From positions 6,233,071-6,297,070 of the forward strand of contig SSNP01000001.1 in the NCBI GenBank assembly GCA_006937955.1: DNA of 64,000 bases. The letters are read 5' to 3'. This document shows, piece after piece, positions 1 to 24,309 of the stretch; positions within the stretch are counted from its first letter, which is position 1, and every line of letters begins with the position of its first letter. The translations under genes and the position numbers were made by a program. This DNA comes from Pachypanchax playfairii (Eukaryota; Chordata; Actinopteri; Cyprinodontiformes; Aplocheilidae). Under the pieces are notes generated by a model. That model searched no databases and was not told the origin of the DNA. It saw nothing but the letters and a program-made list of their open reading frames with translations.

Positions 1-235
1 CTTCTCTGCTTGTAACAACAAATGATGGTAAACTAGATAAATAAATAAAATATTAATAAAAATGACCACAAAACTAAAAATTCAAGTGAAAAATAAACAT
101 TTTCTCTGAAATTATTGCAGAGTTTCCACATTTTAAATACTTGTTTATGGTATCGGTTGACTAAATAACACAAGTACATTAGAATGTTATTAGCCCAAAT
201 GTCTGATACCAGTATCGTATTGGTGCATCTATTGG
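1..235. mobile_element. Second copy of the hAT-like MITE, cut by the window edge
   Basis: It aligns through most of its length with 33270-33491. Shared stretches include TTCAAGTGAAAAATAAA, GAAATTATTGCAG, AAGTACATTAGAAT and GATACCAGTATC. The left end lies outside the window. Confidence 0.75.
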
Positions 236-239
236 TGCA

Positions 240-2639
240 ATATGTAGTAAAGGTTTATAACATACTGTTCACATGAAGCATGACGGAGTTGCATTAACAA
301 CTTCTATATTTGATTTTGGGTTATTTAAGATGGTGGTAATCTACTTTGGTCTGGACAGTGTTCTAACTAGCTGTTACCTCGTCAACAACCAACAGAACCA
401 ACTGCATTTCTCCTAACTGAGGTCATTCACAGAATTATCTGCAACAAATAAATTATTACGGTCCATTTCAACAGAAAACCACTTCAATAAATCTCTTTAA
501 ATAATTTAAATAATTATCTCTTTAAACAGATGAGACTTTAAAAAGTCTTTTCTGAAACCATGGTAACTGAAGCAACACTTTCATCACTGAGCTCATGCTT
601 CCAAACCATGTTAGCATAAACATCTTGTCATTTAACTAATAGTTTGGGAGAATCTTCACTCTTCTGCTGGGAGTAAGATAAGACGATCAACAGCACTTGA
701 TTCCTTTTTGGGAACAAATGCTAGCTAAACTTTTTTACGCGTGTAAAAAGTACACACAGCCGATAAATCAACGCTAGCAGCTTCCTGTCTGCTTGTGAAC
801 CTCAGCATGAAAATAATCGGATGTCTGTCCGTCATTTATTGTTTTATTGTGTTATTTGCATGACCCAATGATACACACTTCACTGTTACAGCATAGGCTA
901 ATTTCTTCTAGCTAAATAGACAGAAGTGCTTTTTTTATCCTAGCAACAGACAAAAGTTAAATACAATGGATTTATATGGAGGAAACAAACAAACTAAATC
1001 TGCGGCAACAATAAAAATAAATACTAGTAAGTAAACAAACTGCAAAAGGAGGATTTAAATTGTGCAAAAACAGGCAAGCATCTAATGCAGCTTTACATTA
1101 CTGCAGGTTTTCTTGTGAAGATTCTACAGATGAACCGTTAAAATACATTAAACTGAGAAACAAAATGCATTTTAAAGAAAATTCTACTTTGAGAACACTT
1201 TAAAAAACTATTCTGTCAGACAAACTGAATCACTGTCAGATCCAGATCTGGGTGTTTCCTCTTTAGAGACTATGTGAGTCTAGAGGATCCAAACCAGAAT
1301 CCAGTTTGAGTTCTGCTTGTGAGACAGACAGATAAAGCAAAAGGTTTCCACTTTAATTCTCACGTATATGAACTCAAACAGTACAAGATAAAACTTAATC
1401 TGATGTATCCTGTTTAGGAATGAATGTATAAGGTTCAATTATTCTAAACTCAAGTCTTTTAAGCATCATCCCAACATCCAGTGGGTAGTGAGAAAGTATT
1501 TCTTTCTTTTAAACCTGCAAATTTGAGTCGGGTGAATCTTCATGATGAAGATCAGATAGCTGGATACTAAAATAACCACATGAAGGGATGAATAATATGT
1601 TCCAAACCCAAATGAAGCTGCGATAGAACCATTCATTCACTCACACAGCACTTTGTATTGAAACAAATATTTTTCTAGTTGAATTGTTTAAGCGTCTCGC
1701 CCAGCGACACTTTCGGCAGGAGTAAGATTCTGCTCTGAAGCCGACCACACTTCCAATTTGATATGCAACAAATTTAGCAAAGCTAATCCAACCATGTGCT
1801 GGTGGTTGCATAGTGTTAATGTGGGTGAAATCCGTCTTTATCTGCCTATTAGCATGATGCTGAAAAATCAACTGTTCTTTAATTTTCTTTACAATTTCCA
1901 GAGAACATGTCATAAAAAATGCTAATCTGCTGCATCTCTGACCTCCTTTACAGTTTATTGTTGTTTATGATGCTATGCTAATATGTAAAACTACAGTAGA
2001 TGTCTTTAATTTGGGTTTTACTGACACAAAACTAGTTAGTGAAACTAAAATGTCCCAGGATTTAAAACTTTTGAGTCATTTCTTTTGACCACGGTGCATG
2101 CGTCGTCAAATCAAACCAAATCATGACATCTCTTCATTTTCCTTTTGGTCTCATTTGGTTATTTTTTATTTTACTGACTGTTTTAGAGGTCAGCAGCTGG
2201 GGTCGAGTTACAAAAACAGAAGAAAAATACAGATGGTCAAAGATGTCGAGGAGCAAAAAAACATTGTCTTCTTTCTTAAACGATAAACGCTTTTTATATT
2301 TGATTTTTCATCTTTGCCTGTCAGAACAGACGCCTGATTCATGTCTGTTCTGCTCTACAGTGACTGTATGTGAGTGATTGAAAGAGGCCAAGTGAATAAC
2401 GTGTCGCTCTGCTATTGACCATATGAAATTTTGGTGTGTGTGCTGTAGTGATTGGACAGTAGTGTTCTTGCAGCGACTGCATTTTATGGACATCTGCTCT
2501 CAATAAATCAATGTTCTTTACAAACATAATGGCGACTTCTGTTGTTTTTGTGCTGATATTTAAAGACGTTATAGATTTGGTTTAGTTCATTTGATTCATT
2601 TGGCTCACTGCCAACCTGAAGGGACGATTCCACCTTTGG
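240..2639. other. No gene seen
   Basis: AT-rich sequence downstream of traf7. Only short chance frames without splice support are present on either strand. Confidence 0.5.
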
Positions 2640-3065
2640 AGGATGGAGCAGGAGGTGGATCGGGGCTTCGTCAGCATTAATGAGGATGCTGTTCATCTGC
2701 TGTAGTGAAGAAGGAGCCGAGCTGAAACTCTGTCCACATTCAGACTCTCACCTGGTCATGAGATCGAGATCCTGATTGAAAGAACAAGATCTCAGATAAA
2801 AGCAGCTGAAATGAGCTCCGTCATCCAGGAGGAGCTTGAAGTAGAGCTGCTGCTCATCGAAAGGAATCAGCTGAGGTGGTTTTGGCATCTGGTTAGGATG
2901 CCTGCTGGATTATATGGGATTATAGCTTCTCCCTGATCTAAGAACATCTGGGGATCCCCAGGAGAAGGAGGTGAGTGTTGCTGAGATGAGGGATGTCTGG
3001 GTTTCTCTCTTGAACCTTTTGCCTCGTGACACGACAACAGATAAGCGGAAGATGGATGGAAGGAT
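2640..3065 (+). repeat. LINE-like fragment
   Basis: Contains GAGCTGCTGCTCATCGAAAG and ends AGATAAGCGGAAGATGGATG, a 3' end typical of teleost LINE or SINE copies. Stops are frequent in all frames, so no coding use is claimed. Confidence 0.5.
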
Positions 3066-4654
3066 TCATCTGACCAGCAAACAGCAGAAGCTTTTATTTA
3101 TCATGTCAAAAATGTGGGATTATCTCTAAACTAGTTTGTGAAGATAATTTAACAAAAATTGGAGATTCCAGATGTTTAATGTAATTCCATAGCTTCAGAG
3201 ATACTTTTAACTGTCTGCTGATAACAAGCTGATTAGTTCCTCTCCTCTTTAGAAGGACACAGTGTCCAAAAAGAACTTCAAATTTGGACCAAATCTGACC
3301 TCAGAGCAGTTTCCACTTCACCTCAGATCACTGTAAAGGATCCAGAGAAGACACCAGTGTTTCTGGATGGTGAGTCCATGCAGTGACGTCCTTTAGAGGA
3401 TCGTGTCTATTTTTAAATGCGGTGCTGCCTCGGGGACTGAAATCCAGATTTGACCTTTGACCTTGTCAGCAAAATTTCCAAAAAAGGGTTGGATTATTTT
3501 CTCCCTAAATAATAAAAGCCATCATTTAAAAACTGCATTTTGTGTTTACTTGTGTATCTTTGACTAATGGTTAAATGTGTTTGATGATCAGAAACATTTT
3601 GTGCGACAAACATGCAAAAGAATAAGAAATCAGGAAGGAGGCAAATAGTTTTTCACACCACTGTAATCCATGATGTTGAGTTCAGATCTGCATCTCCTGT
3701 TAAAGCAGAACTACAGTAATATTTACATGTTTGTCTCATCAGAACAGCTGGAGCTCAGAAAATCTCAAACTTTATGCAGCCGACACTGTTTAGAAGGAAA
3801 CTGATGTTCACGGCAGATTGATGTGACTCACGGTTTTCAAATGGATAAAAATAAACAATTTATACTTGTAAAATCATCTTATGCATATTGTCATATTGGC
3901 CTAAAACATTTGCACAGTACTATAGATCCAGATCTCCATGAAACAGCTTAATTTAATTTAAGGTTTTATTGTCATAGAAAAAATGTTATTCTGAGTCCCG
4001 GCTTTGCATCTTTATTTTTTAGCTCTCTCGTCAGGCAGCTGCTGTAATCAGTAATGATCTGAATATATTGTTGTGTGAGACAAATTTCCAAAAGGAGCTT
4101 GATTAATCCTCTGGGATCCTCTTGTTTGGTTTAGCTTTATTGACTAATATGTTTCTGTTGCTAACGTAGCATCAGCTGACAGGCAGAGAGAGAGTAAAGG
4201 ACAGGAAGAAAATATAAAGAATGAAGACGAGAATTAAAAAAAAAGAACAAAAAGAGTAAACATCATGGACACTAACTACTGCATCTGTTGAAATAATAAA
4301 TTATACATATACTAAAAAACAAACAGCACCTTTAAAAAAGTATATAAGAAGTAAAAATTATTAAAAAACAACAGTATAGGTCAAAATCTCGTGTCTTTCA
4401 TGTGTGTTCATGTCATACAACATCCTCCAACGGTGGTCACTCAGCCCCGCCCCAGTCGACCAACCCCACCCAGGAAACGGGTGTTCAAAGACCCGCCCCT
4501 TTCCCCTTCCATTTAATATTTAAAATGATGTTAGGCTTCAGTGTTGGTATGTGTGAGAGGTGCAATTGTTAAACACATTTTACAGAAGTGTCGATGCTGA
4601 ATATAATTTAAGATAATCAAGTCTGATAAAATCCACCAGATTCGTTTCTCTGAA

Positions 4655-5754
4655 AGATTACAACAGTTTTATTGATCAATGATCAACTCAAGCTTAAGTG
4701 ATTACAAGTATACAAGAAATCTCTGAAACTGATCAGTTGAATTTGATCTCTTCCTTGTTTCCGTATTCTCGTTCTTCTTTACCTAAAGAACCCAAAATAG
4801 ATCTCAGTAACACCTGGAAACATATGGTTTATCTTCTGATGTGGATCTTTCCAGGGTTCTTTAGCTAATGGAATGTTTTCTACCCAACGTGTGTCTTCAA
4901 ACTTCAGCACAGGGCTTTGCACCCAGCTGTTTGCCTTGTGTCAATCTGCAGCCATGTTCCCTCTGATGGGACAAGAGAACGAGACGAGGAGACACGGGAG
5001 AGAACAAACAACAACCGTTCTTTGTTTTTATCAAACATGGCACTCATTGAAACACGTTTATCTTAGGCTTGTGCATGCACACAGACCAGCTTTCTATCTT
5101 CTTCCCGCTGGCTGCTGAGTTACATTGTCAAGGCTCTGTGTCACGTTATATTACACAACTGTACAACCGTTAAGTGACTCTGAATACAGCCTGTTCATGG
5201 CACTAATATAAAACTCTGTGTCTATAGATCTGTCACGCTCTTAAAGGCTTTTTCTATTAAACTGCATTTTATAAAGGCCACTTTCATAAAACTGACCTTG
5301 TGACAGCTACAATGTATTTAGAAGTAAAGTCCGGGTCCTAGTACTGGTCCTTGGTGCACTCCAGAGTTCAGCTGAAAGCTAATAAAGAACCTGGAATTGG
5401 TCTTTGAAGCAAACCAAACCATTCAGAAGCCGAAGCACCTTCAGCTTCAAACTCTCTTCAGTGATTCAGCCAAAAAATTTACAATAGTTCCTTAAAAGCC
5501 ACATAAAAGATCCAAAGTATCTGGTTCGCTTCAAGCATCATTAGTGGAACTGTTTAATGGTCTCTGTAGGAGACAGGGGAGTGTCCAAGTTAGGTGCAAC
5601 TGTAAGGCAGCTTGTCCTGTTGTCTCTTGTAATGCACTAGAGATGAGTCCATCAGAGAGGAAGTGAGTCACAATCAAAGACATGGTGCAGAAGGAGGAAT
5701 CCTGTTGGAAGATGAGGCGTAAAGTCAGCTGGATGCCTGCAGGGCCAGCTGTTT
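4655..5754 (-). other. traf7: Putative 3' UTR of traf7
   Basis: No ORF continues past the TAA at 5757-5755. Going downstream on the minus strand, the first perfect AATAAA is at 4673-4668, which would imply a 3' UTR of about 1.1 kb. An ATTAAA variant near 5555 could give a much shorter one. The end is therefore a guess, and no repeat is obvious within it. Confidence 0.35.
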
Positions 5755-16774
<11,020 letters not shown>

Positions 16775-16836
16775 AACCCAGAACGCTCACACAAACATGA
16801 CCAAGGTAACGCTAACAGCTAGCTGGACAGCTAAGC

Positions 16837-19800
16837 CTGGGAAAACGGCAAAAAAAAAACAAACGAAAGAAGAGTATTGGTGGAACTTGAAACTGTTATT
16901 TTGGGAGAAACGTTATGAAAACAAATAAAAACAAGGAAATCACTAACAAGAAGTTAAAGCTGTACAAAAGTAAAGAAAACACCTTGTGTGACTTTGAGCA
17001 GGCTCAGTTAAAGCTAGTGTGGTTGGTCATGCTGAATTTGAGTAACAGGACGAAAAGTAAATATCTTTATTTTCTTCTTTTCTTTTTTTTATCACTTACT
17101 GTTTTAAAACTACAACCTTGTGAAAATATGTTTACAAGATATGATTTTCATAAGAAAATTCTGACACGTTAAATTCTGGTCATTGTAAGGGTTTATTTTA
17201 TCACGCTGGGCTAAGACTGATGGTAAACAGTGTTTCTTCACACAGGGTTCTCAATGTTCATGTGACAGTTGTAGAACCTTGGAAACCCTCTCAAGTTAGT
17301 GAGAGTTAGGAGTTTAGCATGAGTCAGAGTTGCAAGAAATACGAGACAAATTAGGGCGGGGAAGACAAACTGAGAAAATAAACTGTGACTGATAATTTAA
17401 CTTTAACTTTGCAGTTCATCCCCTTTTAACTCAAATCAAATTAGGAAATAATTAAGACACTTTGTAACTTAATTGCAACAGGAACATCTGCACAACATTC
17501 AGACGAATGTTGCAACTGACAATGATTCAGTCAAAACTTTTTCTAATTTAGACTAGAGTTCCACATCATCAAGAAAACAACAAAGAAAAACACTGCAACT
17601 ACATGTCAGCAATATCAAAGGTCAAGCCTCCAAAAATCATACAACAGTCTTTAGTTTTATTCACACACACCTTCTGTTTATCTAATTACTTAATAAATAA
17701 CACAGTCACTATATCATTTATCTGAGATTCTATCGACCGGATTTCATGTCCTTTAGAGGTCCAGAGGATTTTGTATCAAGTCCTGATACATTAAAACCTT
17801 ACAGCAGAAAGTGTGTACATTTCATTTTAACCATGACTGTTTATTTTAAGGCTCAAATATTTCAAAGGTTTTGCTGATATCTGTTCATGGTTTCATTTCA
17901 TGCCATTTTTTCTGTGCTATGGGACATATTTATCATGCCATCGTTAAACCAAAAGCAAACAACTTCTAAACTGTTATGTTCTTTTTACAGCTATATTTGC
18001 TCCAATTTCTGTGAAATATGTGAATAAAGATTCCATGTCAAATTTAGCAGGAAGCTCAAAGCTCCATCTGGGATTTGTTCAATGTTCAACTTTTAAACAA
18101 AACTTTTTTTTAACATTATCACAATGTCATTTCTCATGTTGATACTTTTAGACTTTCTCATGTTGATACTTTTAGACACGAGTCTGTTTCACTACTAATT
18201 CTACAGTGACTAGATTTCATATCAACACAGGTCAGTCATTTTCTGTACTGTTCAGCAGAGTTCTGCAACCTCTATGACTGAAAGAGTAATTTCTCAATTA
18301 TAATGCATTTAATTTGTAAAATGCTACAAAGGCCTGGAGAGGATGGATGTAGTTTGATCATTTATTACTAGCAACAACTTTTACTTTGCTTAAAGGTACA
18401 ATATATAAAACACTGTAACAGATCTCGATCTCAGCCGACTGGGTGGTCGCTAGTTTCTGTCATTTTAAAAAATCTGGTCTGGACCAGAATCCTTATTTAC
18501 ATGTCCAGACTTCCTGGTTCCATAACGAATCACATGTGAGTCTGCAAGGCTGCCAAATCTTCAACACAAGCAGCTGTAATTCCACAACGACCAGCAGCAA
18601 AAAGTAAGAAACCACCACATCCTTCCAACTGATCAGCCAAGCTGCACATGATGGGGCGTTCAAACGCACTTAGAAAAACTCAACGCTGAACAAATAGGCC
18701 TTCAGACGTTCCCAAAAATTCAACATATACAAGAGAAACTATACAGGGATCAACATCAGAACTGGCAACTCAACAGAAAAAGAGGGGAGGGGGTGAGTGG
18801 ACATTTTTTTTTTCTACATGAACTGCAGGACTCTGATTTGACAACAAGGTCTAATTCTTACATACTGTACTATTAAGTGTCTAAAGCACCGTGTTTTATC
18901 AGAGGCAGGTCTTTGTTTATGATGCCTTAAAGCAGAATTAAATAACTTTTCCACATTCATGTCTCTGTCGGCCGTTGCTCGAACTGGTGTTGTGTTGAAA
19001 TATGCTACCTGTTGAGATGTGCAACCAATTCCTTTGCACATGTGCCGTTCTACAGTCTTGACTTCAATAAACAGATTTATCATTTATTTTTGTTTCTATA
19101 TTTTTCCATAAATACATTTTACTTATCAAATAAATTCTCCCAGGACAGGAACATTAAATATGTTATTTTTACTTTCAGAGTGACAGGCAAATGTTTGGAC
19201 ACACCCAGAGGAGAGAGTTACAATGGCCACCAAAGACCAAGAGGGCTTTTATATAGAAAATATCAGAGATGGATCATAAAAATGTGTTTAAAAAATTAAC
19301 AGGACACACTCACCATAAACAAGAATACTGTAAAAACTTTGAATGACATCCTGTTATGAAATAAGTTGTCAATTCATACTATGGCGGCATTTTTCATCAG
19401 GGCAGCAAAAATGGTCAGAACACCACTGTGACCCGAATTACTTAAGTTATTTAGTCCATTTTAAAGCATCAGAGGCGCACGGAGTGTCTAATATGAAGCT
19501 GAACATGTTTTTTGGTGACTATCCACTTACACAAATTTCAAAACAGTAGCTTAAAGTTTTAAAATTATTTTGTCCAGCTTTAAAATGTTGAACACATTTC
19601 TAACAGATTTATTGATTCTGATGCAATTTGTCTCCAGCATGAAGCAGAAATGTTGGTTTGTGTTGGATCAGGAGATTCAGACTTCGGGTCAGAAAGATTC
19701 ATAAACAGATCAAAGTTCAACTAACCAAAACATTTCATCGAAACTCAAGTCGTGTTTGTTCAGTTCTGGAATCAGTTCACACAGGCAGAACAACCTCTTT

Positions 19801-20640
19801 GTAATATTAGTTTCATTCTGCTGCAGAAAATCCATGTTCAAGTGAGACATCAAATATGGTCGAGGAGAAACTGCAGAATTATTGTTTGAGCAACTAATAT
19901 TCCAAGACTACTTGAACAGACGCCCATATTGCTACAAAATCTAGCAATGTGTTTATACTTTATTCGTGTGTGTTCTAAAACTAAAGACAACAGTGAGGCC
20001 GAGTCTTCTAACAAAAAGTAGTTGGTGTCTGTAAATCCAAACTTCGAGGAGAGAAAAGAGGCCAGTGACAGCAGTGACCCGGATAAACAGCTGCTGATGT
20101 AAACAGAAAGGTATGCGGACGGTCACTTCGTGCTGCAATTGGTTGCGGAATCTGCCAGTAAAAGTCTCCAGGATTTGTAATCTGTTGTTGGCACAAGACT
20201 AGAGATTCCCGTAAGAAAAGCCTCCACAGAAAGAGGGGCGTAACACACAACCCAAAGTCCGCTTGCTAAACATTCTGATAGCCAATGTATTCGACTTCAG
20301 CTCATGTTAGTGATAATTAAAGACTAACTAACGCATTTTAATGCGCTGACAGCATGTTAACAATTACTTAAAGCTCTTATCATTGTCGAGCTTAAGTGTA
20401 CTTGCTAGCTTAAGTAAGCTAATTTTCGATCCAGCAATCACTGCTACTGACAGACTTTGACACACTGTTAGTCAACAGAACTGAATATAAACTCGTTCTC
20501 AATAAATTAAACACGTATTATATAATATATGTTGGGAAAACCCTAAAAAACTTGCCATAATTTGTTTCGTCGACGTTCCTCCAAGTCTGCAGACGATTTC
20601 TAAATCTTCCTCTTTGCTTCACACACGGCTCAGAATGCCC
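16837..20640. other. Probable traf7 first intron; no gene seen
   Basis: No coding exon with support was found on either strand. The stretch holds a repeat fragment starting TTAAAGGTACAATATA at 18390, whose inverted partner is at 55960-56168, and a 24-bp tandem duplication near 18137. The rest is unique-looking AT-rich DNA. Its status as intron is inferred from the acceptor at 16837 and the promoter candidate near 20.65 kb. Confidence 0.5.
18390..18650 (+). repeat. Dispersed repeat, copy 1
   Basis: Starts TTAAAGGTACAATATA and holds GGTTCCATAACGAATCAC and CAAGCAGCTGTAATTCCAC. The inverse of these occurs at 55960-56168. Class unknown; one end carries TTAA. Confidence 0.55.
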
Positions 20641-20730
20641 CAGTGCAACCTGGGACATGTAGTCGCGTGAGTAGCCCGGGAATCTCGTCAGTAGACATTG
20701 CTCAGCTGTTGGACTACACTACCCATAGTT
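20641..20730. promoter_or_regulatory. Candidate traf7 promoter with two opposed ZNF143/Staf-like motifs
   Basis: On the minus strand at 20663-20641 the sequence ACTACATGTCCCAGGTTGCA closely fits the ZNF143/Staf element (consensus start ACTACAATTCCCAG, then TGC). On the plus strand at 20713-20726, ACTACACTACCCAT fits the same consensus at 11 of 14 positions. Local CpG is higher than in the surroundings. These motifs are typical of housekeeping, often bidirectional, promoters. Position and strand suit the missing non-coding first exon of traf7, but I could not find a convincing splice donor below it, so the exon itself is unplaced. Confidence 0.45.
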
Positions 20731-20759
20731 CCCTGCGCAAAGCTTCCTCTGGACATTTT

Positions 20760-22436
20760 CTGTAAATTGCGCAAAGTACAAACCACCATAACCAAATTTG
20801 TACGTGTTCTATTCCGTTTTTGGTTTGCTCAGAAACCGTACTATCACGCGACAGCCTCCATTATGTTCAATGAACACTCGGTACTGAATACGTGAAGTAA
20901 CTGTAAAACTTTTAGTAACGCGATATACTTTAATGTTGCTTTGGACTATGTAAAAAATATGTCATTGGCCAAACATGCACACATTTCTTCATCACAACTC
21001 CTGCTTCCTGTCTGTAAAACTTACCGATTCATCTACACACTTGTGCCAAAATAATTAGGACACCTCTAAATAACAATCATGGCCACCGGTGTATCAAATC
21101 AAAAACCTGGGCATGCAGACTTGTACATCCATTATGAGAAACCTCAGTTAATTTCGGCGATATTCAGAGTATCTTTCATAAATACAGTTTATTCTATTTA
21201 TCAATAGCCACATGTAGAAATTTTGAGTCATCAGGTAATGATCTGTTTCCATCAGATTTTAGGGTTTCATATTTCATTGATTAGATGATTCTGCAGTAGC
21301 AAAGTCAATGATACAAAGGACAACTAAATTGCTGTTAAATATGGACTATTAAATTATGATGCGTCTCCTTTCCAGTTAATAGATTTGGCCAATCAAATGG
21401 ACCCCACAGCCTAACAGGCTCAGTTAGGTACTACTGGCTAAGATGAGCACAGAGATGACAGAGAGCAAACGGTGAAATACAAGTTAATCATAATGTCACC
21501 ACAATATTTAATGCTCTTAATTTTTTCTGAAATTTCTTGCTACCTTCTTTTTCCAGAAGATGGCACAATTCATCTAGATCTTGTTGCTGACCCTGACAGT
21601 TTGAATATTCTAGGTGCCTTAGCTGTTTCAGGGAAGAAAAGCAATAACATGAACATAGTTTAGGGATGTAAAAAGTAAAGTGGAAAGTATATACTGGGTA
21701 AATAAACCGACCAAACTAATACTTTGTGTTACAGTCATGGGAAAAAGAAAGTCAACCCAAAACTATCAGGAAATCATAAAATTTAACAGGTTCTTTACTA
21801 GCTTCTAAAATTATTCACATCCTAAATAGAAAAACATGCAACAGATTCCAACATATATTATGTATCACATAATAGAAATGTAATGGAAAAGCTAAGAAAA
21901 ATCTACCCCATGCTTCAACAGCCTATAGAATCAAAAACATTCAGTAGTTGTTCTTTTATAATTTTCTAAGTCTCTCACACCACAGTGGATGAATTTTAGC
22001 TCAGTTTTCTTTATAATGTTGCTACTATTCATGGAGCTTTGCAGGTATTTATTGATGTACAGCTCTCCTGAGGTCCAGCATTTAAGCTGGGTCAAGATCT
22101 GGATTTTGACTGGAGTATTACTGGGCCTTGATTCTGTTGTTTGTCAGTCATTCTGTTGCAGATTAACTAGTGTGCTTGATATTGTTATTGTGTTCTATCA
22201 CCCAGTTTCAACCAACCTTCAGCTGCAGAACAGATGGCCTTACACTCGAATCTAAAACACTTTGGTTCACAGAGGAGTTCATGGTCGACTCAATGACAGA
22301 AGGGTGTCCTTGTCCTCTGGCTGCAAACAATCCCATTTCATCATCCCACTTTCACTGTAGAATGATGGACTTCAAATTGTTTGGTAATGAACTTTAACCC
22401 TTGCCAAATTGATGGACACCAACAATTGTGTCCATA
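20760..22436. other. Intergenic, no gene seen
   Basis: Between the traf7 promoter candidate and the Tc1 insertion. It has the look of decayed Tc1-type sequence near 21700-22380 (TCATGGGAAAAAGAAAGTCA), but no remnant long enough to classify. Confidence 0.4.
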
Positions 22437-22438
22437 TA

Positions 22439-24040
22439 CAGTGGGGCAAAAAAGTATTTAGTCAGCCACCAATTGTGTAAGTTCTCCCACTTAAAAAGAT
22501 CAGAGAGGCCTGTAATTTTCATCATAGGTATACCTCAACTATGAGAGACAAAATGAGGAAAAAAAATCCAGAAAATCACATTGTCTGATTTTTAAAGAAT
22601 TTATTTGCAAATTATGGTGGAAAATAAGTATTTGGTCACCTACAAACAAGTAAGATTTCTGGCTTTCACAGACCTGTAACTTCTTTAAGAGGCTCCTCGG
22701 TCCTCCACTCGTTACCTGTATTAATGGCACCTGTGTGAACTCGTTATCAGTATAAAAGACACCTGTCCACAACCTCAAACAGTCACGCTCCAAACTCCAC
22801 TATGGCCAAGACCAAAGAGCTGTCAAAGGACACCAGAAACAAAATTGTAGACCTTCACCAGGCTGGGAAGACTGAGTCTGCAATAGGTAAGCAGCTTGGT
22901 GTGAAGAAATCAACTGTGGAAGCAATTATTAGAAAATGGAAGACATACAAGACCACTGATAATCTCCCTCGATCTAGGGCTCCACGCAAGATCTCACCCC
23001 GTTGGGTCAAAATGATCACAAGAACGGTGAGCAAAAATCCCAGAACCACACGGAGGGACCTAGTGAATGACCTGCAGAGAGCTGGGACCAAAGTAACAAA
23101 GGCTACCATCAGTAACACACTACGCCGCCAGGGACTCAAATCCTGCAGTGCCAGACGTGTCCCCCTGCTGAAGCCAGGACACGTCCAGGCCCGTCTGCGG
23201 TTTGCTAGAGAGCATTTGGATGATCCAGAAGAGGATTGGGAGAACATCATATGTTCAGATGAAACCAAAATAGAACTTTTTGGTAGAAACTCAACTTGTC
23301 GTGTTTGGAGGGGAAAGAATGCTGAGTTGGATCCAAAGAACACCATACCTACTGTAAAGCATGGGGGTGGAAACATCATGCTTTGGGGCTGTTTTTCTGC
23401 AAGGGGACCAGGACGACTGATCTGTGTAAAGGAAAGAATGAATGGGGCCATGTATCGTAAGATTTTGAGTGAAAACCTCCTTCCATCAGCAAGGGCATTG
23501 AAAATGAGACGTGGCTGGGTCTTTCAGCATGACAATGATCCCAAACACACCGCCCGGGCAATGAAGGAGTGGCTTCGTAAGAAGCATTTCAAGGTCCTGG
23601 AGTGGCCTAGCCAGTCTCCAGATCTCAACCCCATAGAAAATCTCTGGAGGGAGTTGAAAGTCCGTGTTGCCCAGCGTCAGCCCCAAAACATCACTGCTCT
23701 AGAGGAGATCTGCATGGAGGAATGGGCCAAAATACCAGCAACAGTGTGTGAAAACCTTGTGAAGACTTACAGAAAACGTTTGACCTCTGTCATTGCCAAC
23801 AAAGGCTATATAACAAAGTATTGAGATTAACTTTTGTTATTGACCAAATACTTATTTTCCACCATAATTTGCAAATAAATTCTTTAAAAATCAGACAATG
23901 TGATTTTCTGGATTTTTTTTCCTCATTTTGTCTCTCATAGTTGAGGTATACCTATGATGAAAATTACAGGCCTCTCTGATCTTTTTAAGTGGGAGAACTT
24001 ACACAATTGGTGGCTGACTAAATACTTTTTTGCCCCACTG
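22439..24040 (+). mobile_element. Complete Tc1-type transposon
   Basis: A 1602 bp element begins CAGTGGGGCAAAAAAGTATT and ends in its inverse. It is flanked by the TA target duplication at 22437-22438 and 24041-24042. The terminal inverted repeats (22439-22638 and 23841-24040) are 200 bp and read as identical, which points to a recent insertion. It carries one uninterrupted transposase gene in plus orientation. It lies about 1.7 kb beyond the traf7 promoter candidate. Confidence 0.97.
22802..23824 (+). CDS. Tc1-family transposase, intact
   Basis: 340 residues, the usual length for vertebrate Tc1 transposases such as Sleeping Beauty. Residues 1-110 form the paired-like DNA-binding region: two helix-turn-helix parts joined by a basic linker, PRSRAPRK, at 56-63. 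The catalytic DDE triad is visible as D153 (SDETK), D244 (QHDNDPKHT) and E279 ([11 protein letters not shown]), with 34 residues between the last two, the DD34E signature. The glycine-rich box [13 protein letters not shown] is present at 187-198. There is no stop, frameshift or missing key residue, so it may be active. Known reaction: cut-and-paste transposition into TA dinucleotides. Host promoter control is not evident. Confidence 0.97.
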   Translation: MAKTKELSKDTRNKIVDLHQAGKTESAIGKQLGVKKSTVEAIIRKWKTYKTTDNLPRSRAPRKISPRWVKMITRTVSKNPRTTRRDLVNDLQRAGTKVTKATISNTLRRQGLKSCSARRVPLLKPGHVQARLRFAREHLDDPEEDWENIICSDETKIELFGRNSTCRVWRGKNAELDPKNTIPTVKHGGGNIMLWGCFSARGPGRLICVKERMNGAMYRKILSENLLPSARALKMRRGWVFQHDNDPKHTARAMKEWLRKKHFKVLEWPSQSPDLNPIENLWRELKVRVAQRQPQNITALEEICMEEWAKIPATVCENLVKTYRKRLTSVIANKGYITKY

Positions 24041-24309
24041 TAGGTCATTACTGTTGTGCAGAGGCATACTGTTAAAACGCACTTGTATGGTCCAGACCCA
24101 CAAACTTTCAAAATTCATGCTTTTGTTGAGGTGGTTTCACTTGCTGTTGATCAATTATTCAATTGCATTAGATCAGCAGCACCTTGCAGAGACTTCCCCA
24201 CAAAAATCCAAAGAAAACAGGATGGGGTTGATTTCCTTTTCACACAGTTTTTCCATTTAGGATTTGTTTTTGTCAAATAAAAACAAATGTTTTGTATCCC
24301 ATTATATTT

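Noticed and set aside
22855..23451. 198-codon frame on the minus strand
   Set aside because: It lies wholly antisense within the intact Tc1 transposase and has no domain of its own.
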